This document shows, piece by piece, positions 1 through 8,513 of a DNA stretch of 64,000 nucleotides; position 1 is the stretch's first letter; each line of letters starts with the position of its first letter. The stretch covers positions 1,302,001-1,366,000 of the forward strand of contig CBDCYF010000005.1 of the NCBI GenBank assembly GCA_965224065.1, written 5' to 3'. The DNA comes from JAOTZA01 sp965224065 (lineage in GTDB: Bacteria > Acidobacteriota > Thermoanaerobaculia > Multivoradales > JAHEKO01). The translations under genes and the position numbers were made by a program. The notes beneath the pieces are model-generated. The model made no database searches, was not told the origin of the DNA, and was given only the letters and a program-made list of their open reading frames with translations.

Positions 1-1185
1 CGGAGGAAGCTTGATCGACGGATGGACCACTCCGTGAGCAGGGGGCCACAGGCCGGTGAAAACCGACGCCACAGACGGCAGCGTCCAGGTCGCCTGGGCG
101 CGCGCGTTCTCGAAGAGCGTCGCTCCGGAAGCAAATCGATCGATGTTGGGCGAGACGTCACCGGCATGGCCGTACGCCCCGAGTCGATCGGCTCGAAGGG
201 TGTCGACAAGATAAAAGACGATGTTGGGCCGGGGACCGGTATGGGCGGAAGACGAGATCCCGCGCCGGCTTGACGGGACCGGGGCCGGAGATACGACAGC
301 CGCTCCCTCCATCAAAATCCCTCCCGGTTGCTCGCCCGAGTCGGACCTGCCACCGGCTCCGACCGCCACCAGCGAAAGTCGCACCGCTCGCTCGGTCACG
401 CCGCCCAGCGGAAGCTCAAAGGAACCACCGGCCGCCGGCGAAACAAGGCGGCGTTCAGACTCGCCGTCAGTCGCGACATGAACCGAGAGGCTCGTCGGCG
501 CGGAGCCGACCTGCTCCCAGGCCTCCGCCCGAAACGAGGCCCCGGGGCCGACCTTCAAATAAAAAGCGGCCTGCGAGCCCAGGGGCAGAAACAGACGTCC
601 TTGCCGATCAACCCTCGGGTCCGTCTGGCACCGCGTCAACCCATCGAATGAAAGTTGATACCACGCCATCGCGATCGTCGGCCGCTCGCCGACGCTGGGC
701 ACAGATGCCGCCGAATCGACTCGGTCATACAACAGCGACAGACGGTTCTCGCCGCGCTCCAGAAGCTCGCCCGATACCGGAACGACATATTCGACCAAAC
801 CCGTACCGACCTTCACCTCGTCCACCGGCTGACCGTTCACCTCGATCGCCACCTGACGCGCTGCCTTCTTACCCGGAGCAGCGAGACCCTCCAGCCGAAG
901 AACGAGATCGCGCTTCTCGAGAACCGTGAAAACGATATCCGAGCGTGGTCGCGTCCCCCACCGGAACGTGCGGTTACGCCCCCGGTCCACCTCGCCGTAC
1001 GACCAGCCGTCTCCCAGAGTGCCTTCGAAACCGTCCGTTCCGATCACAAGTTCGGCCGATTCGCACGCGACGCGGGAATAGGAGAACTCCTCGGTCAGAT
1101 CGTAGACCGTCGCCGAGGGCCGCGCTACACAATTGGACAGCGCGGCGAATACTGCAACCACGCAAGCGGCGCCGGCTCGCTTCAC
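1..1185 (-). CDS. Sulfatase-like (alkaline phosphatase superfamily) secreted protein, truncated by the window edge
   Basis: An open frame of 395 codons runs from a GTG at 1185 leftward off the window, so the C-terminal part is missing. The first residues are a signal-like stretch ending near LSNC, perhaps a weak lipobox. Residues about 25-305 look like a beta-rich carbohydrate-binding or jelly-roll region that I cannot name. The sulfatase fold starts near residue 318 with PNIVFYLVDTLRADRLG, whose Asp residues are metal ligands. The nucleophile motif reads TLPSVAS-VFTG at residue 368: Thr stands where formylglycine-type sulfatases have Cys or Ser, and the usual Arg is absent. It could therefore be a Thr-type phosphodiesterase or phosphotransferase rather than a sulfatase. 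GTG is chosen because it precedes the signal peptide directly. Confidence 0.8.
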   Translation of the reverse strand, partial: MKRAGAACVVAVFAALSNCVARPSATVYDLTEEFSYSRVACESAELVIGTDGFEGTLGDGWSYGEVDRGRNRTFRWGTRPRSDIVFTVLEKRDLVLRLEGLAAPGKKAARQVAIEVNGQPVDEVKVGTGLVEYVVPVSGELLERGENRLSLLYDRVDSAASVPSVGERPTIAMAWYQLSFDGLTRCQTDPRVDRQGRLFLPLGSQAAFYLKVGPGASFRAEAWEQVGSAPTSLSVHVATDGESERRLVSPAAGGSFELPLGGVTERAVRLSLVAVGAGGRSDSGEQPGGILMEGAAVVSPAPVPSSRRGISSSAHTGPRPNIVFYLVDTLRADRLGAYGHAGDVSPNIDRFASGATLFENARAQATWTLPSVASVFTGLWPPAHGVVHPSIKLPP

Positions 1186-1274
1186 CCGCGAAGTTTAGTC
1201 CGCGGCGGCCGAGGGGACCAATGAGACCGCCGTGGCGCGGACGGAGCGACGAGCGCCTGCCTCAAGCCAGAAAA

Positions 1275-1350
1275 TGGCGCGCCGTCAGGGACTCGAACCC
1301 CGAACCGCCAGATCCGAAGTCTGGTGCTCTATCCATTGAGCTAACGGCGC
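1275..1350 (-). tRNA. tRNA-Arg (anticodon UCG)
   Basis: Read on the minus strand, the 7-bp acceptor stem GCGCCGT pairs with ACGGCGC. The D arm is GCTC/GAGC. The anticodon stem CCAGA/TCTGG encloses the loop CTTCGGA, so T33 is followed by anticodon TCG, which reads CGA arginine codons. The T arm has CGGGG-TTCGAGT-CCCTG. The CCA end is encoded (plus-strand TGG at 1275-1277). Without CCA the tRNA is 1278-1350. Confidence 0.97.
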
Positions 1351-1434
1351 TCGGGCCGAAACCCTATGTCAAACCGGATCGCCGTTACAAATTTCATTTT
1401 GCCCTTCGGCCTCTGTCGTTTAGGCTGAGGCATC

Positions 1435-3261
1435 GTGAAACAGGAGCGCCGACTCCACCCACGCTTGAGTCTTCCGCTCGAGAGCCATTACTGCCTGGAC
1501 GGCGACGACGAAGAGCGGGCCGCGACCATTCTCAATTTGAGTGCCGGCGGTGCCGCGCTCGAGGTAGTGCGCGAGCTGGCGGTCGGCGCACATCTCGACT
1601 TTCGCTTTCTGCTCCCCGCCAGCGGCGAAAACCCCTCGACACCGATCCTGGCGCGCGCGGAGGTGGTCCGCACGGAACGGACAGGAGAACGCGATGACGG
1701 CTCCGGCTTTGTGGCGGGCCTCAAGTTTGTGGAGCTGGGAGAGGACAGTTTCCGCAAGATCCAGCAGTTCGTCTACGCGCGCCTGACGAAGGGCCGGCCC
1801 GCCCCGAAGACGTTAGCCGGGCGCCAAACCGGGCGGGCCGCAGAGCCGCCGAAACACCCCATCGAGTCACCCGCCGAGAGCGAGACCGGCAAGCTACGGC
1901 GGGAGCTGGCGCGCCGGACACGGGAGTTTGCGGCGCGGGAAGAACGGCTCAAACAGCAGATCATCGAGCTGACCAACCGGGAGGTTCATCATCAAGATCG
2001 AATGCGGGCGGCCGAAGCCTCGCTGGCGACCGCCAAAGCAAGGACCCAGGAACTCCGGCAGGCCCTCGCTGAACGCGATCTCCACCTCACCGAGTTCGAG
2101 GGTGCGCAACGTGAGCTGGGCTCTCGGCTTGACGAGGCCCAAGGCGCGCGGGAGGCCCTGACCGGCGAGCTCGACCGGCTGGCCGCCGCTCGCCGCGAGG
2201 AGTTCGCCGTGCTCCAGGAGAAGCTCGAAACCGCGGCCGGGAGGGAGTCCTCCTTCCGGGAGCGGATCGGCGAGTTGGAATCCGAGAGTGTCGCCCGCCG
2301 CCGCTATCTCGAAGAGCTCGAAAACCAAAGTTTCCAATTGCGAGAAGAAGGCCGTGAGCTGCGCGGTCAGCTGGACACGGCCCGATCGGATCTCGAGCGC
2401 GAGCGCAAGAACAGCCAGGAGGTCGAGAGCGCTCTTCGCGCCGAGCTGCTTCGGGCGACGGCAGCGGCCGAACAGCGCGTCACGCTAGCTCCCGAGCCGA
2501 GCGTCGCGGCAACAAGGCGAGCCGAGGCCCGCGAGCAGCCGATCCCAGCCGACGAGCTCTTGCTGGAGCCCGACCCGGCAGAGGAGAAGCGCACGACTAG
2601 CTCCTCCCCGACTCGGCGCGGAGTGGGCTCGATCGCCGCCGGCATTTTTCTCGGCGCGGCGGGTCTGGCCCTGCTGTCTCTGTCGCCTCTCGGCGAGCGG
2701 ATCCGGTCGGCCACCGGACCTAAGAGATCCACCGCCCGGGCGGCTCCGGTTGGCACCGTCGAGCAGTCCGAGCTGCGCGAGCGTCTGGCCGACTCCTCGG
2801 TGTCTCGGGTTGCGGCTGTGAAGCTCGAGACTGCCGATCGCTCGATCACCACCGATACCGAGCCGTCATCCGAAACAGACCCCGACCAGCCAGCGTCCAA
2901 CGGAACCGAAGCCACTACCCCGCCACCGGTCGAGGTCGTCCACGACTGGGCTCGCGCCTGGTCGGAGCAGCGGACCGATGACTACCTCGCGTTCTACGCG
3001 GCGGATTTCATTCCAGTCAACGGAATGGACCGCGATGCGTGGGAAGCGCATCGGCGCGACCGGATCGAGAGGCCGAGCTCGATCGCCGTGACCGTAGAGC
3101 ACCTGAGGGAAGGTGAGATTCGCGACGGATGGGTCGATGTGGTTTTCGAACAGACTTACGAGGCCGACACGTATCGCGATCGAGTTCGCAAGACACTGGT
3201 CCTGGTGCTCCAGAACGAGGGTTGGCGGATCGTCGGCGAGTCCACCGAACCTCTTGGCTGA
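1435..3261 (+). CDS. PilZ domain protein with long coiled coil, one membrane segment and C-terminal NTF2-like domain
   Basis: The 608-residue product starts at GTG 1435. Residues 1-115 form a PilZ domain with both c-di-GMP binding signatures: RLHPR at 6-10 and NLSAGG at 34-39. Residues about 145-350 are Glu/Arg/Leu-rich heptads typical of a long coiled coil. A single hydrophobic helix lies near 395-420 (GSIAAGIFLGAAGLALLSL). The last ~105 residues (from VHDWARAWSEQ) look like the SnoaL/NTF2-like domain found at the C terminus of Cds6-type and L,D-transpeptidase-associated proteins. The arrangement suggests a cytoplasmic c-di-GMP sensor tethered to a periplasmic domain, though orientation is inferred. 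It follows the tRNA gene, and the next gene downstream has its own promoter. Confidence 0.85.
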   Translation: MKQERRLHPRLSLPLESHYCLDGDDEERAATILNLSAGGAALEVVRELAVGAHLDFRFLLPASGENPSTPILARAEVVRTERTGERDDGSGFVAGLKFVELGEDSFRKIQQFVYARLTKGRPAPKTLAGRQTGRAAEPPKHPIESPAESETGKLRRELARRTREFAAREERLKQQIIELTNREVHHQDRMRAAEASLATAKARTQELRQALAERDLHLTEFEGAQRELGSRLDEAQGAREALTGELDRLAAARREEFAVLQEKLETAAGRESSFRERIGELESESVARRRYLEELENQSFQLREEGRELRGQLDTARSDLERERKNSQEVESALRAELLRATAAAEQRVTLAPEPSVAATRRAEAREQPIPADELLLEPDPAEEKRTTSSSPTRRGVGSIAAGIFLGAAGLALLSLSPLGERIRSATGPKRSTARAAPVGTVEQSELRERLADSSVSRVAAVKLETADRSITTDTEPSSETDPDQPASNGTEATTPPPVEVVHDWARAWSEQRTDDYLAFYAADFIPVNGMDRDAWEAHRRDRIERPSSIAVTVEHLREGEIRDGWVDVVFEQTYEADTYRDRVRKTLVLVLQNEGWRIVGESTEPLG

Positions 3262-3288
3262 AGGATCAAACGAACCGTCGGTCAGCGT

Positions 3289-3345
3289 GGTTCAGTAACG
3301 GTTCAGAGCCACTTCCGGAACAAAACCGGTTCGCAGCGGTAGCCT
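3289..3345 (+). promoter_or_regulatory. Candidate promoter/operator with 11-bp-spaced direct repeats, copy 1
   Basis: GGTTCAG occurs at 3289-3295 and again at 3300-3306, an exact 11-bp period like PhoB/OmpR-family half-sites. Ten bases downstream is GGAACA (3317-3322), and TAGCCT lies at 3340-3345, 17 bases after that hexamer. The same elements at the same offsets occur at 4540-4596 upstream of the winged-helix regulator gene: 31 of the first 35 bases are identical. Conservation of offsets between two different genes is the main evidence. The hexamer assignment is a guess. Confidence 0.6.
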
Positions 3346-3436
3346 CGGATTCTCGGTTCCCCCGGCGTTTTCTCGGTCCCGACGACCAAGAGAAGCCCAA
3401 GGAAAAGAGCGACAACTTGCTGTGGAGGTGATCACG

Positions 3437-4513
3437 ATGCTCCAGACACGATCAACGAAGACCCCGAGGAACACGACATGGCCGCCACAGGGGGGCGGCA
3501 TGTTGCTGGCGGTGATGTTGATCGCCGTTGTTTCTCCCGGCGGACCCGCGCTCGCCCAGCCCCCCAACATCGAGCCCGCCCCCGAGCTGGAGCGTCTGCA
3601 CTTTCAATTGGGAAGCTGGCAGGTAAAGACAACAACCCTCGACAAAAGCGGGGAGGCGTTTCGGACGAGGCAGAGCCGTGCGGAGATCTCGCTCGAGCAC
3701 GACGGACTCATGGTCCACACCCTGCTTTACCCAGAGGGAAGCGAAGAGCCGGTTTGGCGTATTTGGCAGTACTACGATCGGTACGACGGCAAGCTCCACG
3801 ATGTCAGCTTCGACGCCGTGGGGCACTTCGAGCACCGTCGAGAGCTGGACGGCAACGACAGCCTCGCCTTTGCCTTCCCGGAGCCCAGAGCGTTCCAAGA
3901 CGGTGTTCCCCGCAATTGGCGCAAGACTTACTCCGATATAGGAGAGGATTCATTCGAGCTTTTGTGGCACTACACCGAGGACGGCGAGACATGGGTTCCG
4001 ATCTACAGATCGGCCTATCGCCGTGTGCTGGCTCATCCCTCCGCCGATGCCAGTTTGCCGGCGTGGGCCAGCGAGGAGATACGGGCCACCGAAGGCCGAT
4101 GGATCGCGGACAATAGCGAGTACAAAAACGAGGGGGAACCGTACGACGCCTATGGTCTGGAATGGCGTCCGGCCCCGGGTGGCCACGGCCTCACGGGCCG
4201 ACTGTTCGCCATCCAGGATGAGAAGGACCTCGGGACGCTGTGGGAGTACCGGATGTTCTGGCATCCCGAGCGGAGGGCGCTATGGCTCTTTCAATTCGGC
4301 ACCGACGGCACCTTTGGAGAAGGCCGGATCGCGCGCAGCGGGCCGAAATCTATCGAGCTGTCGCAGACGTTCCACTCCCCTGCCGGCTCCAAGTGGCAAT
4401 CGGGTCACCGGGAGACGCGCGAGCACAACCAGCGCTCGACGGAGTCCTTCGCCATCGAGCCGGATGGGAGCTGGAAGCGGCTCCGCGCCTATATCTGGGT
4501 GAAAGAAGGGTAG
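3437..4513 (+). CDS. Secreted DUF1579-like protein with two beta-barrel-like halves
   Basis: A GGAGGTGA Shine-Dalgarno at 3424-3431 sits 5 nt before ATG 3437, so this start is preferred over the in-frame GTG at 3422. The product has 358 residues. A signal peptide spans roughly 1-43 (hydrophobic core MLLAVMLIAVV, then ALA before QPP). Two halves each begin with a similar pattern, LERLHFQLGSWQV and IRATEGRWIADNSEY. They are rich in aromatic beta strands (WRIWQYYDRYDGKLHDV; LWEYRMFWHPERRALWLFQF), as in the DUF1579/nitrobindin-like small-molecule-binding barrels. No catalytic residue is evident. It shares a duplicated promoter block with the next gene, a winged-helix regulator, which suggests co-regulation. 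Ligand unknown. Confidence 0.7.
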   Translation: MLQTRSTKTPRNTTWPPQGGGMLLAVMLIAVVSPGGPALAQPPNIEPAPELERLHFQLGSWQVKTTTLDKSGEAFRTRQSRAEISLEHDGLMVHTLLYPEGSEEPVWRIWQYYDRYDGKLHDVSFDAVGHFEHRRELDGNDSLAFAFPEPRAFQDGVPRNWRKTYSDIGEDSFELLWHYTEDGETWVPIYRSAYRRVLAHPSADASLPAWASEEIRATEGRWIADNSEYKNEGEPYDAYGLEWRPAPGGHGLTGRLFAIQDEKDLGTLWEYRMFWHPERRALWLFQFGTDGTFGEGRIARSGPKSIELSQTFHSPAGSKWQSGHRETREHNQRSTESFAIEPDGSWKRLRAYIWVKEG

Positions 4514-4539
4514 GCGACCGCGCACGGAAAGGCGGACAC

Positions 4540-4596
4540 GGTTCAGAAACGGTTCAGAGCTTCTCCCGGAACAAGTCGCGCTCATCCTCGTAACTT
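4540..4596 (+). promoter_or_regulatory. Candidate promoter/operator with 11-bp-spaced direct repeats, copy 2
   Basis: GGTTCAG at 4540-4546 and 4551-4557 (11-bp period) is followed by GGAACA at 4568-4573 and TAACTT at 4591-4596. The spacings are identical to those of copy 1. Similarity continues weakly to a CCCGGCG-TTTT stretch about 72 bases downstream in both copies (3361 and 4613). It lies 164 bases upstream of the winged-helix regulator ATG, so autoregulation is plausible. Confidence 0.6.
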
Positions 4597-4720
4597 GTTA
4601 TTTGAGGGCCTTCCCGGCGGTTTTATGGGAGCCGCGGAGAGGAGGGACGTCGATTCACATGGGACGCAATAAAAACTGGAAAGCCCGGCGTCCTGCCGGG
4701 GCCTGAGTTGAGGGGAGGTA

Positions 4721-6277
4721 ATGGAAAGGCCAGGGAGTATTGGCGTTTTTGGCACAGTGTCGACGGAAGATCGGATCCCGTTTGATCGATTCACGCTCGA
4801 CTTGGAGACTCGCGAGCTTGGCTGCGACGGTCAGAAGCTCATCCTGCAGGAGAAGCTCTTTCGTCTGCTGGTAGCCCTTCTGGACCGACGCGGGCGGGTG
4901 GTGACGCGCACGGAGCTCTACAACGTGCTCTGGCCCGAGAATGTCCATGTGGACCGGGAGGCGGGACTAAACACGGCCGTCCGCAAGCTCCGGGCCGCAA
5001 TGCGCGATTTGTCCGGCGGCGACTGCGCGTTTCTAGAGACCGTGCCGCGCGTCGGCTACCGGCTCGTCGCAAGCGAGCCACCCCCGCAAGATGGTGACCA
5101 TCGAGGAGAGCGCGGGGGACAGCCGGGCGATGAAGAGGCTTCCTCCGGAGAGGCGTCCCCCACAGGCGACGAGTCCAAAACCTCCCGGTTCGCGACACTT
5201 CCGCTTTTTGCCGGATTCGCCCCCTTGGTGGTGCTCGCCGCCTTGGGGTTCGCGGTCTTGGATCGGAGGCCTGGGGCCAGCGCGGAACCGATGCCCCAGG
5301 ACCCGGACCAGCGCTCCCGCTATATCGAGGCGCGCTCGCTGATCGGCGCCCCCAACGGCGATATCGACCGCGCACGGACTCTGCTGCGCTCGCTGATCCA
5401 AGCCGAGCCGGAGTTCGCTCCCGGCCATGCTTACTTGGCGGAAGCGTGCCTTCATTTCGCGGTCCGAACCGACACCATCCCCGACTTCGAGGAAGCCCGC
5501 AGCGCGGCCCGTAAAGCCCACGAGCTCGACCCGGACCTGGCGGTCGCCCACCGTGTCCTGGCACAGATTGCACTGATTTTCGATTGGGACATCGGCACGG
5601 CCGGTACCCGGCTGGACCGAGCGCTGGCCCTGGAGCCCGAGGACCCGGAGAACCACCTCGTGCAGGCCGCCTACTCGTCCGTCCTCGGACAGCACCAGGA
5701 AGCAATCACGGCTATCCGCCGAGCGGTCGAGCTGGACCCCGACTCGATGGCGGTGCGGGGTGACGCCGGCTACTTCTTGCTTCGCGCCGGGCGATTCGAA
5801 GAAGCCGCGGCGGAATGTGAGATGGTTCTACGACTCGATCCCAAAAACGGCTTCGCGAGAGTTTGTCTGCTGGCCGCTCACAGCGCGGCGGGCGACTTCG
5901 ACAGCGCGCGGCCACACGCCATGCACCTGTTGACGACCGCCGGTGCTTCCGAGGCCGACATCGAGGCGGCATCGACGGCCTCCGACCCCCAACGAGTCTA
6001 CCTGGCGTGGAGACTCGAGTATTTCCTCGGGGGGGCGAACCAGTCACCGCTTCAGATCGCGGCCGCCTACATCGCACTCGACGACCCGGATCGAGCGCTT
6101 ACCTGGCTCGAGCGCGCCGCACGCGAGCGCAGCCCGCTGCTGGTCTTTGTACCGCACGCCCACACCTTTTCGGAGTTGCGTGCCGATCCCCGGTATCGTC
6201 GGATCCTGCAGGACGCGGGGCTCGAATCACTGATCTGGGGCACAGGGGACGGCCGAGGGCGGGGCCACAGGACGTAG
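4721..6277 (+). CDS. CadC/ToxR-like winged-helix regulator with membrane segment and TPR sensor domain
   Basis: The 518-residue product has an OmpR/CadC-type winged helix at about 18-118. It shows the expected LQEKLFRLLVALLDRRG, VVTRTELYNVLWP and LETVPRVGYRL segments. A low-complexity linker leads to one membrane helix near 165-187 (LPLFAGFAPLVVLAALGFAVL). Residues ~195-515 are TPR repeats, with ELDPDS/RLDPKNG-type repeat ends. Such proteins bind DNA from the inner membrane and sense periplasmic signals through the C-terminal domain. The GGAGGT is only 1-2 nt from the ATG, which is tight, so a slightly later in-frame start is possible. The gene is preceded by the duplicated 11-bp-repeat promoter also found before the secreted DUF1579-like gene, its probable target and itself. 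Confidence 0.88.
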   Translation: MERPGSIGVFGTVSTEDRIPFDRFTLDLETRELGCDGQKLILQEKLFRLLVALLDRRGRVVTRTELYNVLWPENVHVDREAGLNTAVRKLRAAMRDLSGGDCAFLETVPRVGYRLVASEPPPQDGDHRGERGGQPGDEEASSGEASPTGDESKTSRFATLPLFAGFAPLVVLAALGFAVLDRRPGASAEPMPQDPDQRSRYIEARSLIGAPNGDIDRARTLLRSLIQAEPEFAPGHAYLAEACLHFAVRTDTIPDFEEARSAARKAHELDPDLAVAHRVLAQIALIFDWDIGTAGTRLDRALALEPEDPENHLVQAAYSSVLGQHQEAITAIRRAVELDPDSMAVRGDAGYFLLRAGRFEEAAAECEMVLRLDPKNGFARVCLLAAHSAAGDFDSARPHAMHLLTTAGASEADIEAASTASDPQRVYLAWRLEYFLGGANQSPLQIAAAYIALDDPDRALTWLERAARERSPLLVFVPHAHTFSELRADPRYRRILQDAGLESLIWGTGDGRGRGHRT

Positions 6278-6390
6278 TGTCCCTCCCGGCTCAATGACGT
6301 CCAGTGGTGGCCCTGCGGGGTGCCCGAGGGTCGAACACCGGCCCCGGGGCCGGGCCGCCATCAATGGTAGCCTCGCGCGGGTCCCGTTCC

Positions 6391-7218
6391 GTGTGCCTTC
6401 TCGTAGCTCTCCATCGCGTCCACCCCGACGCCCCGCTTGTCGTCGCCGCTAACCGCGATGAACGATTGAACCGTCCGGCCACGCCGATGACGGTCCTCAG
6501 CGACCGCGACCCGAGAATTCTGGGCGGTCGCGACCATCTGGCCGGTGGCACCTGGCTGGCGGTGAGCGAGAACGGCGTAATGGCCGCCTTGACCAACCGC
6601 GCGGCGGCGCGGCACGACGCCACCAAACGCTCGCGGGGGGAGTGGCCGATCTTTCTGGCCCGCTACGAGAGAGCCGCAGCGGCCACCCAGGCCTTTGTCG
6701 AGAGCCATCCGCCTCACGAATTCAACCCGGGCTGGATCTTTGTCGGCGACGGCCGGGATCTTTTCTATATCGACATGACCGGCGGCGATCGCGGTCGCGT
6801 CGTCGAGCTCCAGCCCGGAGCTCACATCCTCGAAAACAGACCGATGGAAGTGCGCTCGCCCAAGGTCGACCTGGTGCGCTCGAAGCTCGCCGGGATCGAG
6901 GCGTGGCGCGGCGCCGCTCTCAACGAGCGGCTGCGCGGGCTCCTGGCGAGTCACGACACGCCCGATCTATCGCAGAGTCCTGCTGACGACCCCGGTGACT
7001 CGGGCGGCTGGGCCTCGCGGCGACCGGCCGCCTCGCTCGCGCCGTGTGTCCATCTGGCCGGCTACGGCACGCGCTCGTCGACGATCGCCCACATCCGGCC
7101 CGGCGAGACCCCGGAGATCTGGTCCTCGGACGGCCCGCCGTGCACGGCGAGCTTTGTCGAGAGCACCGGATCGTGGGTTGGCGAGCCGCCGCACGCCGAG
7201 AGGAGCACGGTTGGCTGA
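6391..7218 (+). CDS. NRDE (TANGO2) family protein
   Basis: The family signature AANRDERLNRP is present, followed by LGGRDHLAGGTWLAVSENG and LTNRAA, all typical of NRDE/TANGO2 proteins. The frame is open upstream to 6304. I place the start at GTG 6391 because it gives MCLLVAL, with Cys at position 2 as in most family members, which are related in fold to Ntn hydrolases with an N-terminal Cys. This gives 275 residues. The cellular role of bacterial NRDE proteins is not settled; the eukaryotic member is linked to heme and lipid handling. The 3' end overlaps coaC by 8 nt, so it is probably co-transcribed with coenzyme A biosynthesis genes. Confidence 0.85.
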   Translation: MCLLVALHRVHPDAPLVVAANRDERLNRPATPMTVLSDRDPRILGGRDHLAGGTWLAVSENGVMAALTNRAAARHDATKRSRGEWPIFLARYERAAAATQAFVESHPPHEFNPGWIFVGDGRDLFYIDMTGGDRGRVVELQPGAHILENRPMEVRSPKVDLVRSKLAGIEAWRGAALNERLRGLLASHDTPDLSQSPADDPGDSGGWASRRPAASLAPCVHLAGYGTRSSTIAHIRPGETPEIWSSDGPPCTASFVESTGSWVGEPPHAERSTVG

Positions 7219-7798
7219 CGGGGGCGAACTCGCGGGGCGCCGGGTCCTCCTGGGGGTCTCGGGCGGTATCGCCGCGTACAAGACCCCCGAGCTGGTCCGC
7301 CGGCTCGTGCAGAAAGGGTCCGAGGTCCGGGTCGTTCTGACCCCGTCCGCCGTCGAGTTCGTGGCCCCGCTGGCTCTGCAAGTGGTCTCCGGGCACCCGG
7401 TGACCACCGATCTCTTCGACCGCTCGGAGGGCGCCGAAGTGCACCACATCTCGCTGGCCCGCTCGGCCGATCTGGCGCTCATCGCGCCGGCCACGGCAAA
7501 TGTGCTCGGCAAGCTGGCGCATGGGATCGCCGACGACCCGCTCTCGACCGTGTTTCTCGCGGTGACCGCGCCGACGCTGCTCGCTCCGGCGATGAACGAC
7601 GCCATGTGGGGGCACCCCGCGGTGGCGGAATCGGTGGAGCGGCTCACCGGCTGGGGCTACCGCTTCGTCGGCCCCGAGGAGGGGTTTCTGGCGGAGGGCT
7701 ATTCGGGCGTCGGCCGGATGTCCGAACCCGAGGCGATCGTCGACGCGCTGGCGGACCTGGCCGGCAGCGGACGCCCGATCGCGCGCCGCTCGTCATGA
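7211..7798 (+). CDS. coaC: Phosphopantothenoylcysteine decarboxylase (CoaC, flavoprotein)
   Basis: This enzyme decarboxylates 4'-phosphopantothenoylcysteine to 4'-phosphopantetheine with FMN in coenzyme A synthesis. The product has 195 residues. It shows VSGGIAAYKTPELVRRL (FMN-binding start), AEVHHISLAR (active-site His region), ATANVLGKLAHGIADD and the substrate clamp APAMNDAMW. The start is TTG 7211, preceded by GAGGAG about 5 nt upstream; no ATG or GTG fits before the conserved core. It overlaps the NRDE gene by 8 nt and coaB by ATGA. In most bacteria CoaC and CoaB are one bifunctional protein, and here they are separate. Confidence in function is high. Confidence 0.93.
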   Translation: MADGGELAGRRVLLGVSGGIAAYKTPELVRRLVQKGSEVRVVLTPSAVEFVAPLALQVVSGHPVTTDLFDRSEGAEVHHISLARSADLALIAPATANVLGKLAHGIADDPLSTVFLAVTAPTLLAPAMNDAMWGHPAVAESVERLTGWGYRFVGPEEGFLAEGYSGVGRMSEPEAIVDALADLAGSGRPIARRSS

Positions 7799-8472
7799 CC
7801 GCGGGAGGCCTGGACGGCGTTCGCGTCCTGGTGACCGCCGGCCCGACGCGCGAGCATCTCGACCCGGTCCGTTTTCTGTCCAACCCGTCGTCGGGGCGCA
7901 TGGGCTACGCCGTAGCCGAGGAGGCGGCCGAGCGGGGCGCCCGGGTGGCCCTGGTCTCCGGACCGACCGCCCTCCCCGATCCGTCCAGCGTCGAGACCGT
8001 CCGTGTGACAAGCGCCGAGGACATGCTCGAGGAATGTGCCCGTCGCTTCGAGACCTGCGACGTGCTGGTCGCGGTCGCCGCCGTCGCCGACTTTCGGCCG
8101 GCAAGACGCTTCGAGAACAAGCTGGACAAGCGGCGAGTCGACTTGACGCTCGCGCTCGAGCCGACCCCTGACATCCTGGCCACCCTTGCGGCAAGAAAGG
8201 GCCCGCGACTCGTCGTCGGTTTTGCGGCCCAGACGGTCGATCATCTGGCCCGGGCGGCCGATAAGCTCGAAGCCAAGAATCTCGATCTGATCGTGCTCAA
8301 CGACGTCGGCACCCCGGGGATTGGCTTCGCGTCGCGTGACAACCAGGTCACGATCCTGGCGCCGGATGGGACCCGAGTCGATCTAGGGCCGGCGCCCAAG
8401 CGCGAGATCGCGCGCGGCATCTGGGACGCGATCGAAGCTCGCCTCCACGAGCCCGGCCGAGGCGCACGGTAA
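7795..8472 (+). CDS. coaB: Phosphopantothenate-cysteine ligase (CoaB)
   Basis: This enzyme joins 4'-phosphopantothenate to cysteine using CTP in most bacteria. The 225-residue product carries VTAGPTREHLDPVRFLSN, the nucleotide-binding NPSSGRMGYA, AAVADFRP, ENKLDK and LIVLND, all CoaB hallmarks. Its ATG lies inside the coaC stop region (ATGA, 7795-7798), so translation is probably coupled. The stand-alone form lacks an attached CoaC domain at its N terminus, as its partner is encoded immediately upstream. The TonB receptor gene begins 41 nt downstream and is probably a separate unit. Confidence 0.94.
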   Translation: MTAGGLDGVRVLVTAGPTREHLDPVRFLSNPSSGRMGYAVAEEAAERGARVALVSGPTALPDPSSVETVRVTSAEDMLEECARRFETCDVLVAVAAVADFRPARRFENKLDKRRVDLTLALEPTPDILATLAARKGPRLVVGFAAQTVDHLARAADKLEAKNLDLIVLNDVGTPGIGFASRDNQVTILAPDGTRVDLGPAPKREIARGIWDAIEARLHEPGRGAR

Positions 8473-8513
8473 TCCGGCTGCTATTCTCGAGTGGCGGTTC
8501 TCCGCACCAGCTC

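Noticed and set aside
6304..6390. 29-residue N-terminal extension of the NRDE protein
   Set aside because: It has no family similarity and would bury the conserved Cys2. The GTG at 6391 fits the family start.
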